A DNA stretch of 64,000 nt from Puccinia triticina (lineage: Eukaryota; Basidiomycota; Pucciniomycetes; Pucciniales; Pucciniaceae): NCBI RefSeq assembly GCF_026914185.1, contig NC_070569.1, forward strand, positions 558,001 to 622,000. The letters run 5' to 3'. The translations under genes were made by a program, and so were the position numbers. The notes below the pieces were generated by a model. That model saw nothing but the letters and a program-made list of their open reading frames with translations, was not told where the DNA came from and made no database searches. Shown piece by piece: positions 35,031 through 46,421 of this stretch (position 1 is its first letter; each line of letters opens with the position of its first letter).

Positions 35031-36560
35031 CTCTAAGGCTGACAGACAGACTGGCCATCAGTTCAAAATTTTGGTAAGAATTTGTTGGGATTGGACCCAA
35101 CCACCATGATTTTTCCCCAATCAAATCTTCACAGAACTTGTTTATTTTAAGTTTCAATGTGGTCAACCCTATAAGGCAATCTGCAACAAATCTTGACATT
35201 GTTTGGTTTGAAGCAGATCATGCTAAGCCCCTCCCTGAACATCAGTTCTTGAAATTTGAGCAAGCTGTGGACTTTAAATTCAATCAAAAATTCATTACTC
35301 ATAACATCATCATATGATACATAAAACAAAAGGCACAAATCAAGTAGAAATAGAAGTGCCTACCGTTGACCAAAAAATGTGAGTAAATAAAATTGAGTAT
35401 AGATAAGACCAGATGAGGGAAGGCACATGAGAATTGGAAAGAATTTGAGTTGTACACAAAGCAGTTCTCCTTCCAGAAAGATAAGACACAATTTGATGAA
35501 CTAATATTTAAAACAAGAGCAAAGGAATAGGCAGCTGACAAATCTTCAACTTGTATTGCGGGATGGTGAAGTAAGGATGGGATCATAAGAATCAAGCCCT
35601 GGATCCTTTGAAATTGAATTGATAGATTGTGAAAGCAGGGGAGATGTGCCCAGAGAAATTGATAGAGGCAGACTTGGGGCCCTTGATGACTCCTTTGAGG
35701 TACTTCTCTTGGACAGAAGACAAGGAGAGGTTATGACAAGGGAGGGACTTCTGGGTGTGGCACATATTGAAGAAGAATGCTCAATAATATGTGGTATTAT
35801 CAGGAAATCCATGGAATTCAAGTGACATACCGACATACCTTCCTTTGATTCTCCATTTTGGATCAATCAGACACTCATGCCTATTTGACAGCGGTCAACC
35901 CAGTATAAACATCTGCTTTACAATTTCTACAAAGAAAGAAAGGAAAAAGGAAACATGAGATGTGGGTGATTAGGAGAAGGAGAAGAGAGTTGGAGAAAGA
36001 AATCAAGTGAACCTAAGCAACATAAGTTTCAACAATGCAGTTGATGATCCACCCACTTCTTTCATCCTTGTCTCTATTTCCTACAGAGCATCACCTGTCA
36101 ACTCTGGGTAATTTAATTCACCCTAGTGAGAAAGGATAAGTTTATGCTTGTTGCTTAGTGAGGTTGACCAGAGTGCAGGCTAGTTTGTGAAGCATGAATG
36201 AAACATTGAGCTGTTAGATGCAATATATCAGGGGAGATTATCAGGGTAAGGTTGATCATTAGTTTTGCATCCCTGACTGTGCTGAAGGGGGGGTGGGTCT
36301 GCCAGCCAAATGACTGTACGCTTTGAAAGTGGGGAGGAAGATTGCAGCACAAAGAGGGTGGGTGGTTGGCAGCCTCTAAGAAAGGGTGAGCACATCAAGG
36401 AGGATGCGTAAAATAGTCAAAGAGGAAGGCCAAGAAGGTTGGAGAGGATGGGCGAGATGGTCAAAGAGGAGTGGGCGATAACATCAAAGAGGGTGGCGAG
36501 AGGAGCCGGTCGCGTTGCATGACCAGCTTCATCTAGATCCTGCTGAGCGCCCCGGCGTGC
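35031..36560. other. Interior of 7-kb element, no gene seen
   Basis: Short ORFs on both strands (for example 35546-35866 minus) show no recognisable motif. G-rich tracts with GAGGATGGGCGAGATGG-like repeats occur at about 36390-36500. No transposase motif was found. Confidence 0.4.
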
Positions 36561-37470
36561 TCACCAGCCTGTCTTCGCGAGAGCTAGGAGGAGAGGGTGT
36601 GCGGTGTGCGGAGGAGTATGCCCGGGGTCCCAGCACTCGACGGGCTGGGCAGGTGTGAGCGAGCCCGGAAGCCAGAAGGCCGGCGATGTACCGCCGCATC
36701 CGCAGTACAGCAGCTCTATCAGCTCCGCATCCGCTGTTGTTGACGCCGGTACCAGCCGGGGCTCATGCTGCGACGCTTTGATACGCACCCGTCGGCCAGT
36801 TGTTCGCAGCTTCACCTTTTGCGCCAGCGGCACCAGAGTCAAGGGGGGAGACAAATTGAGTAGTTGTTTGGAAGAGGGTGCAGGACAGCAAGAGGGAGAG
36901 AGAGAGACAGATGGTTATTTGGCGTACCAGCTAGGATGGCTCGGGCGAGTCTTTCTATCCGAGTTTGCTGGTGAGGAACAAGGCGAGGGCGGCCTGGTTG
37001 GCAGGCGTCGTTCAGATTGACAAGGGCGGTGCTGGGCAGGAACGGGCTGCTTGGCGCAAATGCCGGCGGGCGGTAACGGCAGCAAAAGTATGGCTGTTGG
37101 TTAGGAGAATGATCCGAGCCCTAGTGCTTGGCAGCCGAGCCTCGCTACCTATTTCTAGTTCGAGTCATATGCCAACTAGTTTGCATTCGAAGTTTGACGC
37201 CGTGCCCGGTGGTCCTAAAAAAGCGAGTTTGGACAGAGTACCATCCCTACAGACGGCTGCTGCTCCCAAGCCCTCCTCAGGATGATCAGAACCATCAGTA
37301 AAGATCACCAAATTGGACACCGGGTCTAAGCTTTCAAGGAAGGATACTGTTTCTTTTTTTGCCTCTTGTTTGGTGGTCTTATTGATGTCCAGTTCCATCT
37401 TCCTCCCCGATTTCCAAGGAGAGCAGTTATCGAGTAAGAAGTTCACAGTCTCGAGGTCTTTCGCCGCCAC
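36561..37470 (-). pseudogene. LINE (Tad-like) RNase H relic
   Basis: In the minus-strand frame 37470-37165 the residues VIFTDGSDHPEEGLGAAAVC and SNFECKLVGI match the RNase H fold: the catalytic Asp in TDGS and the Glu in ECKL. After a stop the continuation in another frame reads RLELEIGSEARLP, then ARIILLTNSHT, close to the next RNase H segment. From family knowledge this is the C-terminal RNase H domain of a fungal non-LTR retrotransposon. The upstream GC-rich stretch to 36561 may be degraded element sequence. It lies inside the 7-kb element. Confidence 0.7.
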
Positions 37471-37786
37471 GACGGCCAGTACCTCCCAGGTGAGCGCAGA
37501 GTGGACTGGGCTAGGGAAGGAGCGCGAAACGGGCGGCTGAGCGTTCGATCAGACCCAGCATCAACGACACCTTCTGTTTGTTCTGGTTTGTGAACCGATG
37601 TTGTTGTTATGAGGATGATGATGACATATGTATACGTACATACTGCTGCTGAGGCGTGTTGCAGGTAAATTTTAAGCTTATTTGCGTCGCGTAGAAATGA
37701 GTAGAAAAAAACGGGTACGCGGAAAAGGGGGTACGCAAAAACTGGGTACGCAAAAACTGGGTACGTTTATGAACCCCCTACAAATA

Positions 37787-37959
37787 ATCAACATTTTTTT
37801 TCTTTCATATCTTCTCCTTCATCTATCAACTCATCAAAACCACAAAACTCAAAACATGGACATCAACAAATTTCAACAGAACTCAACATCAAAATAAATC
37901 AAACATAAGTAAACCTCACAATGAAATTGTCTGGGGACAGACAATAAGTTGGGGGAGGA
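37787..37959 (+). mobile_element. 3' internal tail and polypurine tract of LTR family A
   Basis: The stretch between the 7-kb element and the LTR ends AAGTTGGGGGAGGA, a polypurine tract directly before the TGTGG of the LTR. This marks the LTR as a 3' LTR. Because the 7-kb element inserted here, the rest of the internal region must lie left of 30760, where no retroviral ORF is recognisable. Confidence 0.75.
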
Positions 37960-39097
37960 TGTGGTATGCTTTATGGTATCCCATATGCCAAAATCAAAAT
38001 TTTCTGCTTTTCTTTCTTATTTCCATTAGTTTCACTCTTAATCTCCCTTTTCCTCTTATGTATCACTTAATACTCCTCAAGATTCAGCTTCTTGGGACAA
38101 ATTCACCCCTAGTCCTGCCTTACAGAACACTCATAATGGCACTCATTCAGAATTTACATACTCTTACACACTCACAACACCCCTTACAACCTCAAACAGT
38201 TACACAATCCACATTTACAACACTTAGTTACACACACGGTTACATAGATAGCTACATACATATTTACACATAGCTGCATCATCACTTACATACATACATA
38301 CAGTGTACACATGCAGGCACACATGCAGGCACACATGCAGGCACACATGCAGGTGCTAGCTGCATGTGATAGCTGCATGCACTAAGCTGCATGCACTAGT
38401 GGATTTTCGTTGCATAACAACAGCAGGTGACCTGGTTACAGCATGACTACACTAACATCCCGTCCTGACCAATCACACCTCCTGATTCAGCCTGCATGTC
38501 ATAACCCATAATCACCTGTACAGTCCTGACCAATCACATTCACCCATTCAACATATGTACTAGCCAAAAACCCTCATGTACCTAGCTAAAATCTCTCATG
38601 TGGAGCTCCTTTGGAGCTAAAATCCCTCACTGTTGTCTATAAAAGGAGGCTCTCCTCCCCTGTTGTAACTTTCCCCCAGCAGACTACCTGCACTCAGTTC
38701 CCCCTATAACAAAGTACACAACTGCTCACTTCACAATATATATCAGTCACCCTATATTTTGGTTTTACACCCATTACAAAACACTTACACACAAAATAAC
38801 AACTCTACACAACACTTACATTACATAACACAAACCTCTGAGGGGTCCCCTTTGACCAACTATCACCTGGTTGAAGTCCAGACTCCTCACTCATAACACA
38901 TTTTAGCAACTTCATTGCACCCACTTTATAACAACAGACATCTTTTGATAACACTCCACTATCACTACATTAAACCTGCCAATCTGAGATTGGTCGGCTT
39001 TTTTTAGTGTCTAGTGAACCAGGAAAGGCAGTGGTTTCCTCATACATCCCTTTCCGCACTCAGCAAGATGTTCTCAGGAACACTTTTGAGCTTTACA
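37960..39097 (+). mobile_element. LTR, family A, copy 2 (1,138 bp, 3' LTR)
   Basis: This is collinear with 17234-18343, starting TGTGGTATGC and ending CTTTACA. The main length difference is expansion of an ACACATGCAGGC-type short repeat near 38305-38355. It has a TATAAAAGGAGG motif at about 38638. The first bases after it are GCGT, which also precede copy 1. Confidence 0.88.
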
Positions 39098-39119
39098 GCG
39101 TACCACAGACTCATCAAGA

Positions 39120-39270
39120 ATTCACAGACTACGGTGCAGGTACCTGCCTGAATTTGGACCCAGACTGGACACACACACTGCCACCCGGCTGGTACCTGCG
39201 CACTTCCACAGGTACCCTCCCCTCCCCCCCCCCTTTCCCCCTGTGGGTGCCAAGTACCCCCCATTGGGTA
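39120..39270. mobile_element. Possible hAT terminal remnant
   Basis: GCAGGTACCTGCCTGAATTT and later GGTACCTGCGC / GGTACC boxes with C-tracts resemble the GGTACC-rich terminal sequence at the right window edge (63880-63990), which accompanies a hAT transposase. No target duplication could be assigned. Confidence 0.4.
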
Positions 39271-39753
39271 CTAGGGGTCAGCTCTAGAAATATATCATTC
39301 TCGTGGTAAATACCTTGTTTCTGCCAAGTATTTGATATTGCTTTGCAAGGTAGTTGAAAATGTGTTCTAAAACAGTTCCATTAATATCTAGAGTCAAGTT
39401 GGAGCTGGTTTACAATTGAATTAAACCCCTTTCCAACATGCCTTCAGCTCAATTGAGCATAAGTTAAACATAAATTCATCATGAATTCAGCATATATTGA
39501 GGCTCAAGTTCCATGATATATCTAACAGGGTTCTTGAAATGTATTTTGCAATGGCACTTGCATGCAATTTCCAAGCAAACTCCCCTGGTGATATGATCAG
39601 TATCCAAGTTACTTAAATCCACACAAATGTGCAAACCTAGATCTAAGTTTTCGCGTATTCTCAATAAACAAGGACCAAAAAAACAGAGCACACAATTTGG
39701 ACAATACACACAGCTGTTAAAAATATCCACAAAGGCCCAAAGGCTGTAAGGAT

Positions 39754-39934
39754 TATGGTGTTCAAAGTTGGTTTGCATAATTTTATGCATGCATAAATCA
39801 TAAAATCATAAAAATGTTTTGGTGAGGAAATTTTGTATGACATAATCAGACAGTTATATCCCCTGCAAAAAAGATTTTATGATTTTACAATTTATGCATG
39901 CATAAAACTATGCAAACCAACTTTGAACACCATA
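39754..39934. mobile_element. MITE, 181 bp
   Basis: Terminal inverted repeats of about 55 bp begin TATGGTGTTCAAAGTTGGTT and run to TTATGCATGCATAAA. The flanks on both sides are GAT, consistent with a 3-bp duplication. The AATTTTATGCATGCATAAAT core is itself palindromic. It shares TTCAAAGTTGG with the MITE at 52171. Confidence 0.85.
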
Positions 39935-40075
39935 GATGTAAGGAATCTGACAGTCCTTCACTGGGAGTGAGCTGGAATGGGCACAAGGGACAAGGCAGAG
40001 AGCCTAGAGCGGTTCTAGGACCAAACACAGGGGGGAGGCTTTTAGAGAAACAGAGAAAAAGAATACAAGCATGGT

Positions 40076-40792
40076 CTAAGTACATATGCTAATAGTAAGA
40101 TATAACCATAATCCATAACAGAAGCAGCTTCCAAAATTGTTTTTGGGTCCCATGGGGTCGGAAACAAGACCTCTAATAGGAGAGGGGAGGTCGCAGGGGG
40201 CTGTATCCTTGATGATTGAAAGCCTTTTTGAAGTTAGCATGGACAGTATTTGTGGCGCTTCAGGGGGAGCGTTGGAGCTAGTCCTGGGGACAGGCAGGTG
40301 GTGTTCTTGATGCAGACGGAGGGAGTGAGCCGGAACTAGGGCCGTGGGGCATTTAGGGATCTTGCTGGGTGGTGTAGTAGCCGGCACCGCTATATTCTGA
40401 CGGGGAAAGTATAATTGAACAAATATTTCCACTTCCTTGTCCATTTGGGGCCAAAAAAAGGTCCGCCTGATTGCTTGGGTTGTTTCAAAACAGTTTGCAT
40501 TTCCCAGGCGTCTGTGTGTCCTGTTTATGAGATTCAGATGGATCACGGGATCTGCTGGGAGGACTATGCGGCCCTTGATGAACATCAGGCCTTTGATCAA
40601 TCTGCCTTCCTTGTGCCGGTGAATAGCAGTCTGGAGCATCCAAAAACAAGATTCAGCCGCGTAACCGGAGAGAATCCTGCGCTTCAGCTGGTCGGAAATA
40701 GCGGCTGTAGCATTCAAGGTTAGAAGGAGTAGGAGGACGACTACGGCAAGGCAAGTGAGAGGGGAGAATTGGGATACAATGTAATCTATCAC
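40076..40792 (-). pseudogene. Ty3/gypsy integrase relic
   Basis: The 238-aa frame contains KEGRLIKGLMFIKGRIVLP followed by HLNLINRTHRRLGNANCFET and IRRTFFWPQMDKEVEIFV. This is the HH half of the integrase HHCC zinc-binding domain plus its FxWPxM signature. The CxxC half is lost (QLYFPRQN), and what follows is degenerate. The N-terminal hydrophobic stretch LAVVVLLLLLTLNA is not part of integrase and suggests fusion of unrelated sequence. No catalytic DDE core remains. Confidence 0.7.
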
Positions 40793-42050
40793 TATTCTAG
40801 GTTTATCATGTAAATAGTTATAGCTTCCATTGTATCCCCACTTTCTTCTCTTTTCTTCTCCTCATCACTCATCTTGTTGATCAAACTCCCCGCACCTCAA
40901 TAGGTGCTTGTGGTTTCTCTCTCTCTCTCTTTGTGCATTGTTGGCCTATGTCCAAGGGGTTTCACACAACATATATGTGACTTGCGGGGGCTTTAATGGA
41001 TTTTTGACCAGTTTGTACTTGTAATGGAGCTGTGAAAGGCCCCTCCAGTGGTCTGTCACCCCTGTCACCTCAATGTACGCGCGTACACAAAGGTGACATT
41101 GGCAAAGTGAAAAACAGCTCACATGCATGTGTATGGAGACATTTGAAAACAAACAAACACAAAAACAACTCACAAGCTTATATCTATTGAGAAGCCAGGA
41201 TGTCTAGCTGAAATCTGGTACCACACACCTCCAAGCTTGACTTGACTCATATTTTCACCCTAATTTCATCCTTTTTTGGCTCAATTCTAGATGATACCGA
41301 CCTTCTTTAGGGGAATATGCCAATTCAGATGGGCCTTCCACATCATTCTAACAGGGGTGTACATGTTTTTGATCTGTGGGAGGCCCAACTTGTGATTTGT
41401 AACAAACTTGTATGTGAGCACGTGAGGGTTACTGTAGCAAAGTGAAAACAATGACCACCTTCATGTGCATGTAAATAATGTGAATTGAACCCCAACAATT
41501 CATCTCAATCAACAAACAGTTCAAATTGAATGATGATTTGATTGTGGCCATTTTCTCTTAGTGGTTTCAACTATGTTCCAGTTGTGTTCCAGTTGACTTC
41601 TGCATGACTTCTGGATGATTTATGCATGAATCCAGGATCAGTTTCAGATCATTTGTGGATTAGTTCCAGAATTTTTCATTAATTCTTACACTAGCTTCAT
41701 CAAATGCATCCAGCACAGTTACAGAAAAATGGCACAGTATGGAACTATCTGGAGAGTGCGTCAAAATCTCCCTTGGAGGTAGTGAAACCATTCTCAGAGG
41801 AGACTCAAAATTCAGCAGATGCATCACTAGCTGTTCCAACTGAGGACAACCGGGGCAATCGACAAAATCACACACTTGAAGAACACCAAGGAGTTGTAGG
41901 AGGAATGAGGGAGGAACAGCAGATAGGGATAGATCTTTTGTTTTGGATCATTTTTTGCAGGAGCAGTATCCAAAGGCGTAGGGTTGCATTTGTCAGCTCA
42001 GAGCCAGTAGCAACATGGACTTTGGAGTGAATCTTTTTTCACTGAAAAAT
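40793..42050. other. Intergenic, no gene seen
   Basis: A CT-microsatellite lies at 40915-40931. ORFs at 41660-42030 overlap on opposite strands without motifs. No element boundary was found. Confidence 0.45.
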
Positions 42051-42059
42051 TGCTAAATT

Positions 42060-42280
42060 ATAGTGTTCAGAAGCCCACTCCAGTATTCAATGGAGTGAAA
42101 ACTTGTGCATACTGGAGTGAACTTCTGAACACTCCAATTATATTGGAGTGAACTTCTGAACACTCCAATTTAGCCCACTTTTGGAGTGAACCTTTGTTCA
42201 CTCCAACATTTATTGGAGTAGACACAATTTCACTTCTTTTTTGGAGTGCATGTAGTAAATATTTGGAGTGCATAAAGCCG
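42060..42280. repeat. TGGAGTGAAC hairpin repeat cluster
   Basis: At least six copies of TTGGAGTGAAC or its complement GTTCACTCCAA / GAACACTCCAA occur, including two adjacent identical hairpins TGGAGTGAACTTCTGAACACTCCAA. The block is likely a MITE or internally repeated foldback. Confidence 0.75.
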
Positions 42281-42617
42281 GCCCCAAACGTTTTGCAGGC
42301 CCGCCGCCCAGACTCATAGGGGCTAGCAGGAGCTCAGGTGTGCCTTTCCCCTTGGGAAAAATCCAACACGCCATGCGTTCACTACAAAAAACCGCAGCGC
42401 AGCTCAGAACCCCTCTCTCCCTGTCAGATACAAGAGCGCTATCTTAGAAATTAATCAACCAATGTGATTTGTGCCGGACTTGAAGACAAACAATATGAAA
42501 GAAAAGGCAGAAAGGAGAAACACAAAAAGGGAAAAATCGAGTGAAAACGAAGTTTGTTGGTTGAACGCAGTTCAATTTGAGCAGGGTAGGTATGTAATCC
42601 TTCCGGAGATTATTTGC

Positions 42618-44081
42618 TTAGTAGAGTTCGAGCGAGTACTTCCTAGTTTGCAAGGTGCCTGATCCCTAAAAAATAGCAATAATTCGGAGATATTAGGGAG
42701 CTGGAGAGGCAAAGTAATAGGGCGGGTATCGAGTCATGAAGTAAAAACAAACCTTGAAGATTTCGATTCCGGCACCGACGCTCACAATATACTCATCTGG
42801 ACTGAGCCCGAAGGCAGTGAGTTGACCTGAAAGTAGAAAAAATGTGTTCAACACGAGGAGGTTGATAAGAGATGGAACCTGGCTGAGAGAGCTTACTTAG
42901 GATACCCTTGAAGTCTGCCTCGAACGACGTAAAACTACGGCCCTTCTCAGCTGGGATGATAGAAATAACGGGTACGACGACCGTGCCTTGGAAGACTTGG
43001 AATTCGTATTTTCTACCGACTGTGATGATAGGTTTTGGATTACCATTTGCTGGGCTATCATCGGCAGGCATCGCCCCACCAATCGCCCCTAACCAGACCT
43101 GTTGAACACGAGTTCCATAAGCGTGAGTACAGAATACCAAGGATTACGAGACCTCTTGAGTGATAACTCCATCGCTTTGCTCTCTGTTGGCTCACCATAG
43201 CTTCCCTCGAGGCACAATCTTGAGTGCGGCAGTTTGGATCCTTCGAGAAAAATATATCATACGACTATTTTTGCCAGAAAAAGTGCAACGCGAAAAAAAA
43301 TCAATGGTTGACTGGCGGAAGTTTCATACAAAGATACTGTACTGACAACATCCGCGACGAGGTCTGGTGATGGGTCCATCAGCTTCCATTTCCAAGCGGA
43401 TTTAAATGCCTTCAAATTCTTGACTTGAATCGTTTCTTGGCCAGCCCAAGCTACATTGGTGTCTGGGATAGATCAAAGATTGTCAGAATGTCGTGTCTAG
43501 TGGAAGGAAGCTAAGAGTACGCTGGCGCGTATTGCAGGTGTGTAGGACTAGGCCAAGAAAGACGACCTACATGTTTTGACCATGTTGTTGTGTTCAGTTT
43601 TGCAAGGCATGGAGAACTTGGTGTCCCATGACAATATTCCTCCATTGAAGGTGTTACAGGTGATTTCGCTCTTCCCCGACTCTGTGACTATGTTTTCTGC
43701 GTAATTGAAATGCAAAGAAAAAATCAGAAAAGATCGCTACAAGATGCAAATCCAGAAGAAATCTTCAAGGTTTGAATTGGGTGTTCAAGAAGACGAAAAA
43801 AGGAACATACGTCGCCAGACGTTCTGGTACAGATTGAGGTTTTGAGCGAGCTGTAACTTGCCCCAACTACTACCGGGGTTGGATTTAGTCCAGGTCATCT
43901 TTTGTCCTTGACAGTTACTTGGTTGGGCCGCTCCCATCGTTTGCATCACACTATTTCTACCATCGGAAAGGTCTGTGCCGGGCGATTGTGTGGTACTGGC
44001 CTTGCCCGCTGGCGGAGGGCACTTCACTGAGACCAACCTCAGGAAGGAGATTGCAAGCTGAACGAATAAAGTTTGCTTCAT
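42618..44081 (-). CDS. Secreted glycoside hydrolase family 12 (endoglucanase type)
   Basis: Seven exons join in frame to 293 aa: 43811-44081, 43571-43696, 43347-43462, 43196-43240, 42897-43098, 42753-42826 and 42618-42665. The N-terminus MKQTLFVQLAISFLRLVSVK is a signal peptide. GH12 landmarks follow in order: YQNVW, ILSWDTKFSMP, KTYTNVAW, VADV, REAMVWLGAIGGAMP, FQVFQGT, FKGILSQL, VGAGIEIFKGSGTLQT and KYSLELY at the C-terminus. The nucleophile Glu (in REAM) and the acid/base Glu (in GIEIF) are both present. GH12 enzymes cleave beta-1,4-glucans or xyloglucan outside the cell, consistent with plant cell wall attack. An upstream Met at 44144 is possible, but the signal peptide favours 44081. The gene stands next to, and divergent from, ATP11. 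Confidence 0.9.
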
Positions 44082-44733
44082 GACGATTGACTTCGAGGAG
44101 TTGCTGGTTTTCGCAGTGTGAGTGTCAAGACTTGCTTGCTCCAAAGGCTGCTAAAGAGTATGTAAAGAATTTATAAACGGGATATAAACAGGATGAAAGA
44201 AAACTGAGACAAAAGATGATTAGTCGGGTGAGTGGTACGGTTGAAAGGTAAGTTTATTATGATGGATCGGAAAATGCGAAAAAGCACACGAAAAAGAAAC
44301 CAGTTCTGAGAAGCGGAATCCGTAGAGGAATTAGGGTCTATGTAGGGTGAGCGAGGCAGATGCTTGGCCTTAGGCATGGGGCATTTATATCTCATCTACC
44401 AGGGACGGGCCGATGAGTTACAATCTGGAATCAAGGGTTCTCCATACGCGGTTACCGGCCGCAGACGGAAAGATGGCGTGAGTACATTGCGATAGATTAC
44501 GATCCATACTCGTACCCAGGGCACGCCACTCAGCATGGGGTACTTGAGGCACCATTTGGGGCTAATTGTTGCCGCTTTGGGATGCGCCACGGCCCGTCGC
44601 CAGCGTGACAAAGTCCGGACGGGTATGCACCCTGAGCCGACCCTGACACTGTAATGTCTGCGCAGTGGCCGGTGCCCCCGGCCCGGACGGGGCAAGAGGA
44701 GCGCGGCAGACGGAGACCTCCGGGCACGGCAAC

Positions 44734-46100
44734 ATGAACCAGCTCGGCGCTCTCCTCGGTTCGGCAACCTGCCCGCCTTCAAGCTTGCTACGAGCCATCC
44801 ACTCTCAGGGCCGGCGACAGATCGGATACCTTCGGAGGAATCAATCATGTGCAACAACGGCTCAGCAGCTCATACAGGAGAAGTATGCCGAAAAGATTAA
44901 CCAGAAACTGAAAGAGTAAACAGATACATATTCTCATCTCAAGAGCGTTTCTCGGTGGACTGATTTATCTTGTGTTTCTGATAGGAAGGGCCTGCGTGAT
45001 TTGGAAGAATTGAAGAAGATCAATCAGGATAAGATCGAAGCAGAACGAGTCCAACAACGGAAACTTTACGATGAACTGATCAAAAAGGCCCGCCAGAAAC
45101 TTGCGCCTACTGATCGACCGGAAACGACGCCTACTCCGATTTCGAAACCAAAGAAGTATTCATCTCCTATTAAGGTGGGCAACTCGGTGCTCTGCCCCCA
45201 TAAAAAATAAAGATTATCAGACTAAATTGATTTTGATCAGCCACTTGACAGTATCATTGACGTGAACAAGTTGGCCACCGAATCGGCGAATGAGATTCGG
45301 AAGCTATGGGCAGCCTACCATCTCTCGAAATCGAACCCGCCCCGATTGGGCGCCGTGATTCCCGCGGAAACCTACCAAGAGATGGTCGAATCTGCAAAGA
45401 AATTCCCTAGTTTTGTGATCCCTTTGACCAAGTCTTCCACGGACTCGGCCGATAAATCAACACCTACTAACGCCCCGTTTGAAATGCAGTATCTCGTCAG
45501 TTTGCATCTTCGATTTCTTTAATTGCTTCAATTCTAAGCCTGATCAAAAGATTACAATCACTTAATCTCTCTCTTCTATTTTCCGGTGGGTTGATGGAAT
45601 TTTAGCAATGGGACTTTGTGAAGCAACCTGAAGAACCGAATCTGCCCGACTTCCTCAAAACAAAGCCCGATCTAGCCCCCTCCAGCCTACCCGCGACGAT
45701 CGTGATGTACACGCCGCTTGCAGAATATAAACTTCGACAAGCGTTTGCCCAGCCTTCGTTGATTTTGACCCATTACACCGATCTGGCTGCTAGTCATGGG
45801 ATCGTGTTGATGAGAGGGGACATCACTCCTCACTCGAATGGCAGCCCCAAAATATCAGCAATCGAAGCTCAAATGCTCGTCTTGAGGTCAGCCTAATTAT
45901 CGTTATTCACAGCAAATCGATCTACTAACTGTTGTCCTTCTTTTTCATCTGATAGGCTGCAGCAGTTTTATCACACTACTGGACCCCCCAATCAAGACCA
46001 ATCCGTCCACCAAAAACGGAAATCGTTGCTCCAAGCATTCCACCAAAGTCCTGCTCAATTCCAACTTTCCGAGTTAGTGAACTTAGTCAGCGACTTGTAA
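44734..46100 (+). CDS. ATP11: ATP11, mitochondrial F1-ATPase assembly factor
   Basis: Five exons give 350 aa: 44734-44915, 44985-45174, 45241-45495, 45606-45886 and 45956-46100. The N-terminus is basic and lacks acidic residues (LLRAIHSQGRRQIGYLRRNQ), a mitochondrial presequence. A charged coiled-coil segment follows (DLEELKKINQDKIEAERVQQ). The ATP11 domain has LDSIIDVNKLATESANEI, LGAVIPAETYQEM, FVIPL, an EMQYLQWDF junction, TPLAEYKL and LTHYTDLAASHGIVLMRGDI. The protein acts in the matrix as a chaperone that binds free F1 beta subunits before hexamer assembly. I chose the Met at 44734 because it starts the presequence; an in-frame Met at 44665 would add a Gly/Arg-rich stretch. The reading frame is intact. 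Confidence 0.94.
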
Positions 46101-46421
46101 AACAAAAGTGAAACAGAACGGGCAGTTTCTATGCAAGAAAACAGGAGGATTAAAGATTGAGTTATTTTACTTGGGTGGGATGGATGTCTACTCGTAATAC
46201 CTGTGCCCAGTGTCTGAGTTGAGCCAGAGGGGGCGCTAAACTATTCTACATAGCAATAATCGCAAGAGCAGTGGAAACCTGCATCTGAGTTTGCTGGGAT
46301 GGACCGTGGGCCCACAGCCCGGCCTCCCGAGTCCCCGGGATGAGAACCCTCGGCCGGGGGTGCCACTCACGGCTCACCTGCTGTCCTCGCCCATCACACC
46401 CACATCTCCCCATCCACCACG

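Larger units (their letters stand above)
30768..37778. mobile_element. 7,011-bp TIR DNA element with 8-bp TSD
   Basis: The left end reads GGGGGTTACTAAACGTACCC and the right end is its inverted counterpart, GTACGTTTATGAACCCCC. The inverted repeat extends about 110-125 bp (30768-30892 and 37667-37778). Both ends are flanked by a perfect 8-bp duplication TACAAATA (30760-30767 and 37779-37786). Removing it restores a continuous sequence running into the 3' LTR at 37960. An 8-bp TSD fits hAT, P or KDZ/Zisupton-like superfamilies. The G5 end is not the usual hAT start. No transposase ORF is seen inside, so the copy looks non-autonomous and composite. Confidence 0.88.
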
